Assembly: GCA_004009845.1 (NCBI GenBank)
Contig: RMBW01000005.1
Coordinates: 434,001 to 498,000, forward strand
Reading direction: 5' to 3'
Length of the DNA: 64,000 bases
Source of the DNA: Davidsoniella eucalypti
Taxonomy: Eukaryota; Ascomycota; Sordariomycetes; Microascales; Ceratocystidaceae
This document shows, piece after piece, positions 1-11,591 of this stretch; the first letter of the stretch is position 1; every line of letters begins with the position of its first letter. A model generated the notes under the pieces. That model made no database searches, was not told the origin of the DNA, and saw only the letters and a list, made by a program, of their open reading frames with translations. A program made the translations under genes and the position numbers.

Positions 1-669
1 CAGAACATTCCTAATATCCCCGCCGACATCAAGGCCCTGTACAAGACCGTTTGGGAGATTTCTCAGCGTACTGTCGTGCAGATGGCTGCCGATCGTGGCG
101 CTTTCATCGACCAGTCGCAGTCGCTGAACATCCACATGAAGGACCCTACTATGGGCAAGATCACCAGCATGCACTTTGCCGGCTGGAAGCTCGGTCTCAA
201 GACCGGTATGTACTACCTGCGTACCCAGGCCGCTGCTGCTCCCATTCAGTTCACAGTCGACCAGGAGGCACTTCGTGTCGGTGATAGCAACACTGTCAAG
301 GAGAAGGGTCTGTCTGGTCTGAAGAGACGCATGCCTCCTTCGGGAACTAGCTACATGTCCTCCTTGTCAAACCGCTCCGAAGATGCTGCCTCGCCTGTTG
401 AGACTACGATCAACGCTTCTACTACTCGCCCCCTGACCACCAAGGTTCTAGCTATTGCCGAGCCCGAGGATGGCAGCCCTAAGAGTCTGCCGACTCTGCC
501 TGCCACCGGCTCTCCTGATGTTCCCGATTCTTCTCTAGAGAAGAAGGCTGACTCACAAGAGGAAGATGCTGCTAGCGATAGCAAGGACCGTGAAGGTAAC
601 ATCTACTCGGAAGCCGTGCTAGCGTGTAGTATTGAGAACCCCGAGTCATGCGTCATGTGCAGTGGTTAA
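1..669 (+). CDS. RNR1: Ribonucleoside-diphosphate reductase large subunit, C-terminal part (partial, 5' end outside window)
   Basis: The frame is open from base 1 and ends at TAA 667-669, giving the last 222 residues of class Ia ribonucleotide reductase large subunit, which reduces ribonucleoside diphosphates to deoxyribonucleotides in the cytosol. Visible are the end of the catalytic barrel, the motif TGMYYLRTQAAAAPIQF with the conserved tyrosine pair of the radical-transfer path, and a Ser/Thr/Pro-rich linker of about 130 residues. The protein ends ESCVMCSG, the C-terminal cysteine pair that re-reduces the active site. The linker and the CxxC tail are normal for fungal Rnr1. The ATP cone and the active-site loops lie upstream of the window. 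No intron is seen in this part. Confidence 0.96.
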   Translation, partial: QNIPNIPADIKALYKTVWEISQRTVVQMAADRGAFIDQSQSLNIHMKDPTMGKITSMHFAGWKLGLKTGMYYLRTQAAAAPIQFTVDQEALRVGDSNTVKEKGLSGLKRRMPPSGTSYMSSLSNRSEDAASPVETTINASTTRPLTTKVLAIAEPEDGSPKSLPTLPATGSPDVPDSSLEKKADSQEEDAASDSKDREGNIYSEAVLACSIENPESCVMCSG

Positions 670-2173
670 GGGTTGTCCTAGACAAACTTGCTAAGCCGGT
701 GTTTTCGTCTTTTGGTTCTTGTTTCTTGCGTAGGATGGCCATGTTTGTGTTTGTTGTTTTTTTCTTGTTGGCTGTTTCTTTTACTTGATATGACGGGTCA
801 CGATGCACTGCCTTTCACTTTTTTTACTGTTTGCTGTTCTTCACTGTGTCTTATTAAATGGCTTTCACATCTTTTTTTGACGACTTCTTTTCTGTTATTA
901 TTATCATGGCCGTTTGCTATGTTTCTCTGGCGTCATTACTATTTCTACCACTACTATGCTTTTTCTTACCTATCTTATCATAGTGATGATTTTCCATTAA
1001 GAAGAGCATCTCAACTGCTGTATAATCCCAATTTCCCCCTCCAAGCCCAAAGTAAACTCTCATTTCTTCATCATTTAGTGTGCGCATATTTTTGCTGCGT
1101 CTGAAGATTAAAGAACGCCCGTCTCTTTAGCATTAGTTTTGCTTGGTCCCGTACACCTTTACTTTCTGTAGCCAAAGCTGTAAACCCTAACCCCGTCCAT
1201 GTTGCAAGTTAAAATTTTGTTCTTTTTCATTCTTTTTAGTTTAATAGTTCTGTTTTAAACAAAACCCGAAATTACTGTCTTACTTCGTTTCTTGGCCTAT
1301 TTTGTTAGCTCACAATACAGATGTAGAATTTAAAATCACATGTTGATTTGTTTTAGTTTTTCGCTAGATATACTAGGGAGCTTTTAATTTACAGGCCGTT
1401 CGTTCTCTATATTCTAAAAAAATACTTGGGACCTCAAAATACAATGTTACTCCATACTAATGCTGCCAGCTGGCAAAGCGTTGTCAAAGTGTAAAATGGG
1501 TAACACAATAAAAAAGATTGAACTGGTGAATATATATGTACAGTATATTCACTAAAGTCGCAGCATATTTTTTGAGCATCCCTGCTGTAAAAAAGCAAGG
1601 GCGGCCTGTAAATAAAAAACTCAGATGATTTAGGTAGGCCTCTTATTATCATGCAAATGTTGTGTCCAGCCAAACGTCTTACAAATAAAACACTGACGTA
1701 CTTTTTTTTTTTTTCATTGATCTCAAATCATAAGCCATTACAGATAATAAAAAAATTACTGTAACAACTCTTTCTATCTTTTGTATAAATAAATAAAATT
1801 CACGAGGTTGGTAAAAACGATGAGTTGCTGTTGCATCGGCCCTCTGTTTCCTTTCTTGAGCGGCCGCATTTTTTCTATAATGACGTGTAAGAAAAGAGGA
1901 AGTGTTGCAGGCTTGATAATAACAGATCATATAAGTAAGCGTGGGCTTATTCTTTTTTGTCCTTTATTCTTTTTTTATATCCGGAGTTGGGGATTTCAGG
2001 ACGTCCGAAGCGGTCTGAAGGTTGTATGTGTAAAATTGTAGTGTTGCTGTACTAATAGTCAAGTGACTAGTGAGCAAAAAAAAGACCATATATTGAGTTA
2101 AGGAGAACACATATCATATGAACTTGTCTTCTAGGGATGCTACAATATAGATACATGGTACTTTTTTATATAT

Positions 2174-2269
2174 TATCAAGGTGGAAATGGAGCTTCAATA
2201 GCTATGTAGCACCTCGGTATCCTAAGATGCACAGCCCTGAACCAATACTAGTATACACTGTAAGGTGAG
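2174..2269 (+). repeat. Dispersed repeat, copy A (partner at 48814-48902)
   Basis: About 95 bp align, in the same orientation, with 48814-48902. Shared blocks include ATCAAGG, TGGAGCT, GGTATCCTAAGAT, ACAGCCCTGAAC and ACTAGTATACA. Differences are mostly transitions, plus one indel of about 8 bases. It has no coding potential. It may be a remnant of a small mobile element; there are no clear terminal repeats. Confidence 0.75.
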
Positions 2270-4847
2270 TAGTAAGTACATACTTAGATACAGCCAAGTC
2301 ATGACTTACTTACGCAATGGAAACTAGTCAAACTGGCCTCTTCGGCCTGCAGGCTGATGCCCCAAAGGTATATTGCTTCTTTTCTTTTTGTTGACTGACA
2401 GATAACGCCTTATAAGTCTTGGGTTGTTTCCGGTATCCAGTAAGCATGACAGTACAGTATGATGGCGGATTTCACAGAGACTTGGATGAGCAGACAATCA
2501 TAGGCCCGCTGATCATTGAATATCCAAGATGAAAGATGACAAGAGAGCAATCAAGACTGTATTAGAATTTAAACGGTAGGGATCTTCTGACCAGCGTCGA
2601 TACCTTGGCGGTGATCTGGAGAAGGCACTGTAAAACTTTGTACATTCATTTTCCTCCTTGGCCTCAAATCCCAAGCTAAGATCTATCGACAAGAAAAGAA
2701 CCCCCCCCCAAAAAAAAAAAAATTCTCAGCGATTTCTAGCTCATACTAGCGCTGTCGATTGCAATAAGATCAAGTCTAAGATCAAGCCTAAGATCAAAAT
2801 CAAGCTCCAAGGCTCTATATCTTTCAGTAGAGCCAATTATCGTTGCTTTCATTTAAACAAGGACGACCGAACTTTTAGTAGCTCCAAAGCCTAAAGACGA
2901 TTAAAAACGCATCGGTTCCACTAGGAATGGCATGTTCATTTTGTTCGAAGAGAGCATATCCCTGTTGATCTATGAGTAGTGAAGGCTCGAAAGAAGACAA
3001 AGGGGCGCCGAAACCGTCGTTCGTTCTTTGTCATTCGTTTTCTGTTCATGTCTATGGCTTGTCAAGCCGCTCTTGTTGGCAAGATGCTAGGGAGGAGCAG
3101 CATTAGCCATTAACATCGGCAGGAGACAAAGGGAAGAGCTTCTGGGTTTAGTGGTGTTTCGTTGCGGGACAAAGAATGAGGAAAGAGAATAACACAAAAA
3201 ACGAAACAAATTGGTATGACTAAGAAAGAGACTCACTATTGTAGTGGCCGCGGCTGAATCATCACACGCCGTTCACGCCTGAAAACCGTGCAACGTCATG
3301 TAACTGCAAATGGCAAGTCGGCTCACCCAATAGTGGCGACCATGGGTAGTACTAGTTCGACAGCCAGTAAAGCCAGTGGCCAATGCGCAAAGAAAGCTAC
3401 ATAAAAGCACCAGGGCTAGACAGGAAGAGTAAATGAGAATTTGGCGAACCCATGTTCAGCTGGAATGGTATCTGAAAAAGAACCGAATAGCTTACCTTAG
3501 CCTCATGCACATGCACCGACACCGCCTTCTCCGTGAGTTTAGCTCGATAGAGGATAGTAGGCTCTCTCTCTTCCAGCCTCCAACCTCCCTTTCGGTGCTG
3601 TTTTGTCCACTAGTTCCCTGCCGATGTGGTCATTTTGGCTGGCTGTAGTAGCAGCAAAGCCGGATGATGATGTAGGGCGACGTGTACGGGGTACCATAGC
3701 TGCATACATATGTTGCAATGTACCTAAAAGCGTGCCCTAGAATAGCTCGTGTTAGTGAAGACAGCAGTGATGGAGGCATGAGGCGACGTGGGTGGCCTCT
3801 TCCGGGTGGCAACAGTGGGCCACGATCTGCATTCTACTGCGGAATGGTGAATTAGACTGATACATAGTTGTAATCTGGCGGTTGTATTTGTATTACTGTT
3901 GCTAGCGGTACACATACAGCTAGATAGTCGTACCGGCTGTGGCTTCGATGGTGGCACGATTGGGTTCCTCGAGACTCTATACGTTTTGCTCCAGCTTGCA
4001 GGGCGAGATCCATGGAGTGATATTTCGAAGCAGTGTAGTTAACCCACTAGTGCCAGTGCTACATTGATCTCGTCCCCTGAATAGATAAATAAAAAAGACA
4101 GCAAGTCATCAAAAGGATTACTAGAGGTAGTAGCTGAAGATGCGTGCCATCGCTCCTGAGGGGGTGGGCTATTTCTGTTTTCTGTTCTGAGCGCTTGCCA
4201 TTACAATTTCACGATAGGACTATGCTAACGTGTGTATTTGCATGTATGTCGGCAGGGAGCGCTTCCCTTCAGACCATTTGCAATGTAGCATTTAGCGAAG
4301 AAAAGCTGGAGAACGGAGCACGGCCATTGCACCGTTGGCTGCTATGTTGCGGCATTCAGCGCCTTTCAGACCGTGACGATAGTGCAAGGTATGCCCTTCG
4401 AAAGAGATTTCGACGGTGATGTAGCGATAGATGAATAGCCTGCAAGAATGCAAAGGATCGGGTCCTAATCTCAGGTATACTTGTAGACTTCACACCCCGG
4501 CCTGCTGCGCTACGGTTGGACAGCAGTGGCATCGTAAGCGACCGAAGAAGGACAAACAGAAACAACCTTGAATCGACGACCTCAGCTGTCGTTTGGGCTT
4601 GGCTTTGTCAACCCTTTTCAAGCATAGTGAGCAGGCATCCCCCTGGCAGAGTTCATACGATGGAAGGCCGTGTTCGAGAGACCTTGCCTTCTGAGCAAGA
4701 CGTGCATTTTTGCACTACAGCGGCGATTGTTTGGGGTTGACGGTCTTGTTTGTAGGTTGGAAACGAAAGACATGCGCCATCCACGGCAGCAGATCACGGC
4801 CAACGGAAGTAGTTCCAGTGCTGCAGTGCAAGCGAGGGGAGAAGAAA

Positions 4848-4849
<2 letters not shown>

Positions 4850-4881
<32 letters not shown>
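4850..4881 (+). repeat. (AG)n microsatellite
   Basis: An uninterrupted AG dinucleotide run of about 32 bp inside the gene-free interval. Confidence 0.95.
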
Positions 4882-4884
<3 letters not shown>

Positions 4885-7084
4885 GTGTATGCTCCAGCCT
4901 GGGCTACGTTGACGGTTGCAAAATGGCTAATAGTATAGTTATCGGGTTGCTTAGTGGCGTTGTCCCTCCGTCGGAATGCTCTGGCTAGTCCTTGGGTCGG
5001 CTGGTCGGCGTGAACAGGATTGCGATGTGCTGGATGGGATCTGCACAGCTGACTTGGCAGAGCTAAACCCTACTATCAGATAAGTACACATGCTTACTAA
5101 GAGATCCAATATAATGTGGACACCGTAGAGCCAGGCTTAGATCGAATGTAGCGAAGTCTTTTAGAGGGCAAGGGTATCGGTATAGAGGGGCAAATGAACG
5201 GGATTCCTGACATAATACCGACCGATTTAGCTCATAACGATAGAGGATACGCCATTATCATGATCGCAATGACAGTAATGATGACGATGACGATGGAACT
5301 GTGATAGTCGCCACCGCTTCTTTTAACTCTATTTTTTGACTATGATATAATTTTATGTTTCTTGTGTCCTTTTTTTAAGGAAACTTCTACAATGCAAAAG
5401 TCCACGCACAGTAACTACGACATGATCCAGACTAGCCTCGCAAAATGGCAAGAACTTCCTTTACGTGGGCCCCTCTACGCAATGGGTAGCTCCCTCCGGA
5501 CGTTGCTGTGCTTTCCTAATACAGTAGGCACGACATATCTATACATGTTAGGAGTGTAAGTAAAAGCCCAAGGATCAAATGACACTAGAAGTGCCATACA
5601 CCTTTTTTTTTTTATAATTTCCTTTTTCTTATCTACTAGCTAGTCAGTTCTACATAGAGGTTAGTGATGGTCATGGCCGTTTTCGTCAACAACTCCAAGA
5701 AGCAGTTGCCATTCGTTCTCGTTCTTGTCAAACTACGCCGTCCGTCGGCCCGAGAACAAGAGGCTTCGCTATCAGATAATACACTGTTCAGTTCTCTGAG
5801 ATGTCTGTCAGGTTCTTTTGACTTCTTTGGCTCTTTCCCGGGGGATTCCTTTGGTGTACAAAAACCGGAGCAAGGATACCCTATGTCGTTCTTGGAATTT
5901 CTTGCGAGCCTTTTCTCTTTGCGGACACGATGAGTTAGAGAACCGATCTAAAGCCAAGGGGAAGAGAAGAGAAGAGATAGCAAAGCTTCCAAAAGGGCTG
6001 CCTCCCTTTTCTTAGCTATCATGCAAGCAGCAGTAAAAGCTCAGGATGGCCGATTTCCGCAATTCCACATGACGGACGATCGCGAGCCTTCTATTGGCCT
6101 AGACACCTCTGCCTGTGAATCTCATTTCCCGTTCAAGATTGTGAGGCAGGAAGACGATGTGATAGATAGAAGCAGAAGCAGAAAGGGGGGGGGGGGTGTA
6201 CGTCATAACGAGGGCGTGCAACAACACAAAAAAGAAGCTTAAGCTTAGTAGAATCAGTAGCTCAGGAGGAAGAAAAAGGTTGGTGGATATAGCGTAACCA
6301 CAGGAAGATGAAGGCAACAAACCAGACGTTACCAATATGGATGCGGTCTGTCTTGCTGCCTTTTTGCTTTTAAACCCTTTCCCACGTTCTTTGGGCTCTG
6401 GGAAACCCAGTCAGAATACAGTCAGATTAGAATGGAAGACAGGCGCCGATCCACTAGATACCTGTAGAACCCGGAATCATGCATTCTGTCTAAGAAGGCG
6501 ATCGTTTTCGTGGAATCTACTGTTGTGGGCTTTGGATACTTAATCTAGACTCTCCTCCCCGATTTGTTTCCCTGGTTGTTTCTGTTCTTCTCCCTCCACC
6601 ACCAATATTCTATCTAATACTCCGTGTCTCTCTTGACTTTCTGTTTCTTTACTATTTACTTACTATTACCCTTAAACTTAATTGTAAGTCCAGCCTGATT
6701 ACATACACTCCTTGCCTTTACCTCCTACCAAACGTCATATCACCGGACCACCGACATGCTTTCTGCGCTCCCAGGGCCTGCCGTTGCTGTGGTCCGAAGA
6801 CACTCTTTTGCCTTCCCTTGCGTTAGACACTGGCACATGCACTACATCACACACACTACCCGACAGTCACTTCATTTCACCTAGGCCAAACCGTGTGTTC
6901 CCGTCCAGCGTGCTGTCCATCGCTCGTGTTTATATCACTTCTGCATGCCCGCTGATCTGACGCAGAGCAGCCTCGCCTCTGTTCCTATCCATCAGTCACC
7001 TCTCGTTATTTCTTACTTCAAGATTCCGTTCACAGTATTAACATAACATCTTGCTCTAGAATACCAATCCCCCCAAAACTCAAA

Positions 7085-7924
7085 ATGAAGGCCTACACTT
7101 CTATCCTAGCTGCTCTGGTTGCCTCGGCTGCCGCTGCTGACCTGCCCGCCTGCGGTGTAAGTGCCTATGCTTTCCATCTCAGATATCTACATCTACTCTA
7201 ACATGTATACCTCTAGACCACTTGCTACAACAACATGCTGGCCCTGGCCAGCTCTCTGGGCTGCGAATCTTCTGACGTCGCCTGCCTGTGCAAGACCCCC
7301 GACTTCCTCTACGGTATCCGTGACTGCTCCAACGAGTCCTGCACTTCCACCTCGGACGCTGAGGCCGCTATCGCCTACGGCGTCTCCGTTTGCGCCTCTG
7401 CTGGCGTTACGCTGACCACTGCCACCGCTACCGGCTCTGGCTCTACCGCTACTGGCTCGGGCTCGGGCTCTGCCGCTACTACCACTGACTCTGGTTCCGG
7501 CTCTTCGGCCACTGCTACTGGCTCCGGTTCTTCGGCCACTGCTACCTCTGGCTCGGGTGCCGGTGCTGGCTCTGGCTCTTCCGCCTCTGGCTCTGGCGAT
7601 TCCACTGCCACTGGCACCGGCTCTGGCGATTCTACTGCCACTAGCACCGGCTCTGGTGACTCTACCGCCACCGGCGACTCTGCCTCTGGCTCTGGCTCGG
7701 GCACCACCATGACCACCGTCACTTCCTCCGCTGACGGCTCTTCCTCTACCGGTGGCTCCGACTCTTCCTCCACCGGTAGCGGCAGCGGTGACTCTTCTTC
7801 CTCTACCTCTTCTTCGGATGGCTCGTCCTCCACCGGCGGCAGCGACTCCGGCTCTGCTGGTGTTGCCCTGACCGGCCTGTCCGCTGCTCTGTTCGCCGCC
7901 GGTGCCGCTGCTCTGCTTCTGTAA
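7085..7924 (+). CDS. CFEM-domain, GPI-anchored cell-wall protein
   Basis: Exons 7085-7156 and 7217-7924 (60-nt intron, GTAAGT donor, CTCTAG acceptor, phase 0) give 259 residues. An N-terminal signal peptide (MKAYTSILAALVASAAAA) is followed by one CFEM domain with all eight cysteines, at residues 23, 27, 40, 47, 49, 61, 66 and 83. Asp44 sits before the CLC motif, where haem-binding CFEM proteins carry the ligand aspartate. Residues ~90-230 are a Ser/Gly/Thr linker made of imperfect GSGS/ATATGSG/GDSTAT units, typical of an O-glycosylated wall spacer. The hydrophobic end (VALTGLSAALFAAGAAALLL) fits a GPI signal. Family roles are haem/iron uptake, adhesion or wall structure; the sequence alone does not choose between them. 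The first exon is short and without it the signal peptide is lost. The gene is convergent with the pirin gene. Confidence 0.93.
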
Positions 7925-8680
7925 ATCTAGCAAACAGCTAGTACAGAAACAACCTCCAAACCCGCGGCAAAACACGCTTGTACATGGTTGGTCAATGATA
8001 AATGCAAGAACAACGAACGCCCAGCTTAGCACTTGGTTATCACCAAGCCTCGGTGTGTCGCCTGCGAGAACCCGCAGGACATAATCAGCATCAACGCTAA
8101 TGAATATGGATTTATAATGGTCGGACGGCTCGGGTTGTATGGATTCAAAACATCTCAGATATCAATAATCGTGGGTGTATTTCAAACGGAAGAGAATGGT
8201 GGGCAGGAAACGCCCTGTTTGACTCGAAGCCTCTAACAGAAGCAATAATGAACAATCAGAAACAGTTAAATTCATTGCGCGACTCGATCATGTGTAACCA
8301 TGTCATTGAATGTTTTAGCGTGATTTAAATATATTTCGTGGAATAATACGTTTCAAAATAATCTTGAGTAAAGGTCATGACGCCATTTCATTCATCTATA
8401 TATACAAGTTTATACGCCAATTCCCAGATAAAACAGGACCAACTAAAATGGTACAGTCCGACTAGATGTAAAATAATAAGAGAAACATCGTAAACAAACA
8501 TACTCGCTAGCAAAAAAAAGAGAAAAGCGAGAGACGCCAATGAAAATAAAATCCGTAAAGCGGGCGGTTTTCGTTTCATAGTGCCAGTCTATCGTTCTTT
8601 TTTTCGCTTCTAATGATACATAGAGGATACGTTCACATCTAAGAACGAGAAAAGAAAAACAGGTTTGTTTGCGACGTTGC
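7925..8680. other. Convergent intergenic region, CFEM/pirin 3' ends
   Basis: 756 bp between two converging stop codons, holding the 3' UTRs of both genes. No gene or structured element is supported. Confidence 0.6.
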
Positions 8681-9950
8681 TTAGTGCTTCATGGTCTTGC
8701 CAATTTCGCTTTCCCAGTTGCGGCCACGTTCGAAGCCGTTGGAGAACGATTGGTAGTCCATTAGAGCCTTGTATACTTCTTGCTCTGTGGTAACGACGAA
8801 GGGGCCGTACTGGACAATGGGCTGGTCAAGAGGCGTTCCAGCAATGATGACTAGAGACGAAAAGTTAGTTGTATGTCAAAGGAACATATCATAGAGTGGT
8901 TGACTTACCAAGGCGTGCGTCCTTCTCGGCGCTCTCGTCGACAGAGAACTCGACGGTGTCGCCAGACTGCTCAAACACAACGTTGTGGAAGGTATCGACC
9001 GGCTTCTTCTTATCGCCGGAGCCAAAGTTGACCTTGCCCTCCAGGACGTAAGAGAAGGCATTCCAGCCCTTGGGCAGCGACTGGACCATCTTGCCGCCGG
9101 GCTTGACATTGAAGTCTAGCACCCAGACGGGCGTGTATGCGAGGTCCTTGACGGAGTCGATGCCGTTGCTCTGGCCCGAGATGACCTTGACGGTGACCTT
9201 TCCATCGTCAAAGGTTCCCTGGGGAATCTCCGAAGCGCGCAGGTCACGGTAACGCGGCTCGCAGTCCTTTAGCTGTGCTGGCAGGTCAACCCACAGCTGC
9301 AGGCCGACATTTGGCTTGCCGTCCTTGTTCTGCGCAGGCATCTCGGCATGCATGATACCACGACCGGCAGTCATGAACTGCAGATCACCGGCATGGATGG
9401 TGCCCGCATTGCCGGCAAAGTCCTCGTGGTCGACAGCGCCCTCTAGGAGATATGTAATGGTCTCCTGGCCGCGGTGTGGGTGGTCTGGGAAGCCGGCACC
9501 AGGCTTGATGCTGAAGTGGTCGAGCATCAGGAAAGGCGAGAAGTTGCGCAGGTTCGGCGTACCGACGGAACGTCTCACACGAGCTCCGGCGCCCTCGGCC
9601 TGCTCAACGGCCAGGAAGACCTTGCGGATGGCTCTGGGAATGGACATGTCGATTGGTGCAAGTTCGTATGGAGGCTGCTCGTATGGCACGGGCGACGTGG
9701 CTGGAGAATCAAGAAGAGGGTCTTCGGGAATAACAGCAGCGGACGGAGAACCGATTGGGATAAAGTTCTGCACCAGGCTTGTGTTTAGATGCAGACGATC
9801 GACGACGAGCTTAACGACGGGGATAATAGAAGACGTAATCAAACCTGCGATGGAAGACGGATACAGACTGTTTCCAGGAAATACAAAGGTAGTGGATAAA
9901 ACAGCAGCTAGTAGTGCAATGATGATACTGACGGTCCAAAAAGAAGTCAT
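8681..9950 (-). CDS. Pirin family protein (bicupin) with N-terminal extension
   Basis: Minus-strand exons 9950-8909 and 8850-8681 (58-nt intron with CTAAC branch site) give 403 residues. The pirin core starts at about residue 102 (MSIPRAIRKVF) and has the family motifs GVGARVRRSVG-like, HPHRGQETITYLLEG and GIMHAEM. These supply the histidines and glutamate that bind iron in the N-terminal cupin. The second cupin and the tail VQYGPFVVTTEQEVYKAL are intact; the last part is exon 2. Pirins are nuclear iron-dependent cofactors or quercetin 2,3-dioxygenase-like enzymes; which applies here is unknown. The ~101-residue extension begins with a hydrophobic segment (TVSIIIALLAAVLSTTFVF) suggestive of a signal anchor or organelle targeting and is not in typical pirins. 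An ATG at 9647 would give the canonical length. The close TATA-like box at 9980-9987 makes the upstream start uncertain. Confidence 0.93.
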
Positions 9951-9979
9951 GTTCGAGAAACGCGGGGGGAAGCTCGCCG

Positions 9980-9987
9980 TTTATATA
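9980..9987 (-). promoter_or_regulatory. TATA-like box upstream of pirin
   Basis: TATATAAA on the minus strand, 30 nt upstream of the first in-frame ATG (9950). That is the usual TATA-to-transcription-start distance, so the transcript may begin at or just past that ATG. Confidence 0.4.
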
Positions 9988-10351
9988 GGGCAGATCAAGA
10001 TATAGAAGGGGCCGCCTCTTAGCTATGCTGTGAGCTCTTTTTGCCCTATTTTTTTCCTTCTTTTTTCTCAGTCAGGTATTAGTGAGCTATCAGCTAAGCA
10101 AGCCAAGCAAATATGTCACCATAACAAGCAATCAAATAAGCAAAAGAAAAACAGAGAAGGAAAAAAAAATATGCTAATTAGCACGCTACACTTAAGGCTG
10201 GATGGCCCGCCAGAACGAGCAATAGCCGCGCTGAGAGCGAAGTAGCGAATGGGCGATGTAAGATTTCCACTCCACCCCCGAAAGGTAATAGCTTAAGCAG
10301 CGAAGAGGTGGGGCAAGTCGGTTGTGGTTCGAGAAAATGCAACTGCTTTTG

Positions 10352-10379
10352 CTTGTCCTTTTTCGCTTGTCCTTTTTCG
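10352..10379 (+). repeat. 14-bp tandem doublet
   Basis: Two perfect copies of CTTGTCCTTTTTCG in tandem. Confidence 0.9.
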
Positions 10380-11092
10380 CTATTGAAATACTAACAAATC
10401 AAGAAATTACTCGCAGGAAAATAGAGTCGAGTTATTGCTAGAACAGAAAAGAAAGAGTAAAAGACAAGGAAAGTCAATTTTGATTTCAAACAGCAATTTC
10501 CAATTCTCAGTCAGCACTTGTAATCCAAAACGATAACGCTAAAATACAACTCGTTTCTTTTGCTTTGTCATGACACCTCGATGTTCTACTAATACACAGT
10601 AACCGAAACGCTTGATTCTTGTCTTGTTTTATGCACTGTTTCCCGCCAGCGTTTTTGCTCAATTTTCCTACCGGCTCCTCTTCTACTGCTCCCCCAATGT
10701 TTCCAATAGTCTGCCTAGTCGCGACAAATCCTACCTTTTCTTTGCTTCCCGGCCGGATTATCAAAAGCTGACAATCCCATAAAGAACAAAGCCTCGAAAA
10801 AGCGAATGTCGCGATGTTGCCGAACTCCACTCTTTAATCTTTCTCGCCCATCATCCAATCATAGAGCTAAACAGGCCAAGAAGCAGGATCTCCAAGATGG
10901 TTGGAAAGCAATTGCCAACCATGGATTTACTACATCCCATTGTACATTCTACTGCAAAGCGTGTGGCGTATTCTCGCTTTAGGCGTGTGGCTAGTCTTAG
11001 TCATCGACGCCACTTACTTAGTCAAGTAACATAATCATATTCCAGCTCATTCGATTTCGATAGCAATATCGCGATAGTATCATCTACATCAT

Positions 11093-11205
11093 CAAAATGG
11101 CACTTTCTGGAAATCGGGTTTTTACAACGAAAATTCTATAAGATATTACCAAAATGGCACTTTCTGGAAATCGGGTTTTTACAACGAAAATTCTATAAGA
11201 TATTA
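11093..11205 (+). repeat. Perfect 57-bp tandem duplication
   Basis: A 57-base unit beginning CAAAATGGCACTTTC and ending TATAAGATATTAC occurs twice head to tail. The second copy is identical up to its last base. Perfect identity in non-coding DNA suggests a recent event. Confidence 0.95.
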
Positions 11206-11591
11206 ACTCGATTGGGGCTCTATAGCAACCAATCCGATCATGCGGTGAAGTCGGGCCTCATAGTGATGGAGCCCATCCAGATGTTTTAAACATAGGAAAT
11301 AATAAAATACGAAGACAATCCTAAGGATAAATGCAATAAAGATAATAAAAAAAACACCGATACTCCCTCCCAGTCATAGCCAGTTGCTTTCCCCCCCCCT
11401 TTAACTTCAAGTGAAATATTTTGTTTCTGGTCAAATTGAACGTGGCGTCACATGTGTCAAAGAAGCCTAGATGGCAAATGCTCGGCAGGTACAAGCAGGG
11501 TATCAAGCCATCGTAAGCGGCATCCTCGCTAACGTCCGTCATCTGTCCACAGCTATGACACACAGCCAAGTCCCCGACAGCCAAGAGTAGC

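Larger units (their letters stand above)
670..7084. other. Gene-free interval between RNR1 and the CFEM gene
   Basis: 6.4 kb with no open frame that resembles a protein I know; the open frames present are short and of biased composition. The first ~450 nt are T-rich and probably the RNR1 3' UTR. The interval holds one copy of a dispersed repeat (2174-2269), a C-run next to an A-run near 2701, an AG microsatellite (4850-4881), a G-run near 6186 and a telobox-like AAACCCTAA at 1182-1190. The pyrimidine-rich stretch from about 6545 to 7084 is probably promoter and leader of the CFEM gene. Confidence 0.6.
9951..11591. other. Interval between pirin promoter and CAP20-like 3' end
   Basis: 1.6 kb without a supported gene. 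It includes the pirin promoter (TATA-like sequence at 9980-9987), a 14-bp tandem doublet at 10352-10379, a 57-bp tandem duplication at 11093-11205, and the 3' region of the CAP20-like gene. Confidence 0.6.

Noticed and set aside
688..1104. 138-codon Leu/Phe/Cys-rich frame just after RNR1
   Set aside because: The sequence is T-rich 3' UTR; such DNA reads as Phe/Leu-rich frames. No domain and no good start context.
7193..8032. 279-codon antisense open frame across the CFEM gene
   Set aside because: Its Gly/Arg/Ala/Ser monotony mirrors the sense-strand Ser/Gly repeats; the sense frame has a signal peptide, CFEM cysteines and a GPI end.
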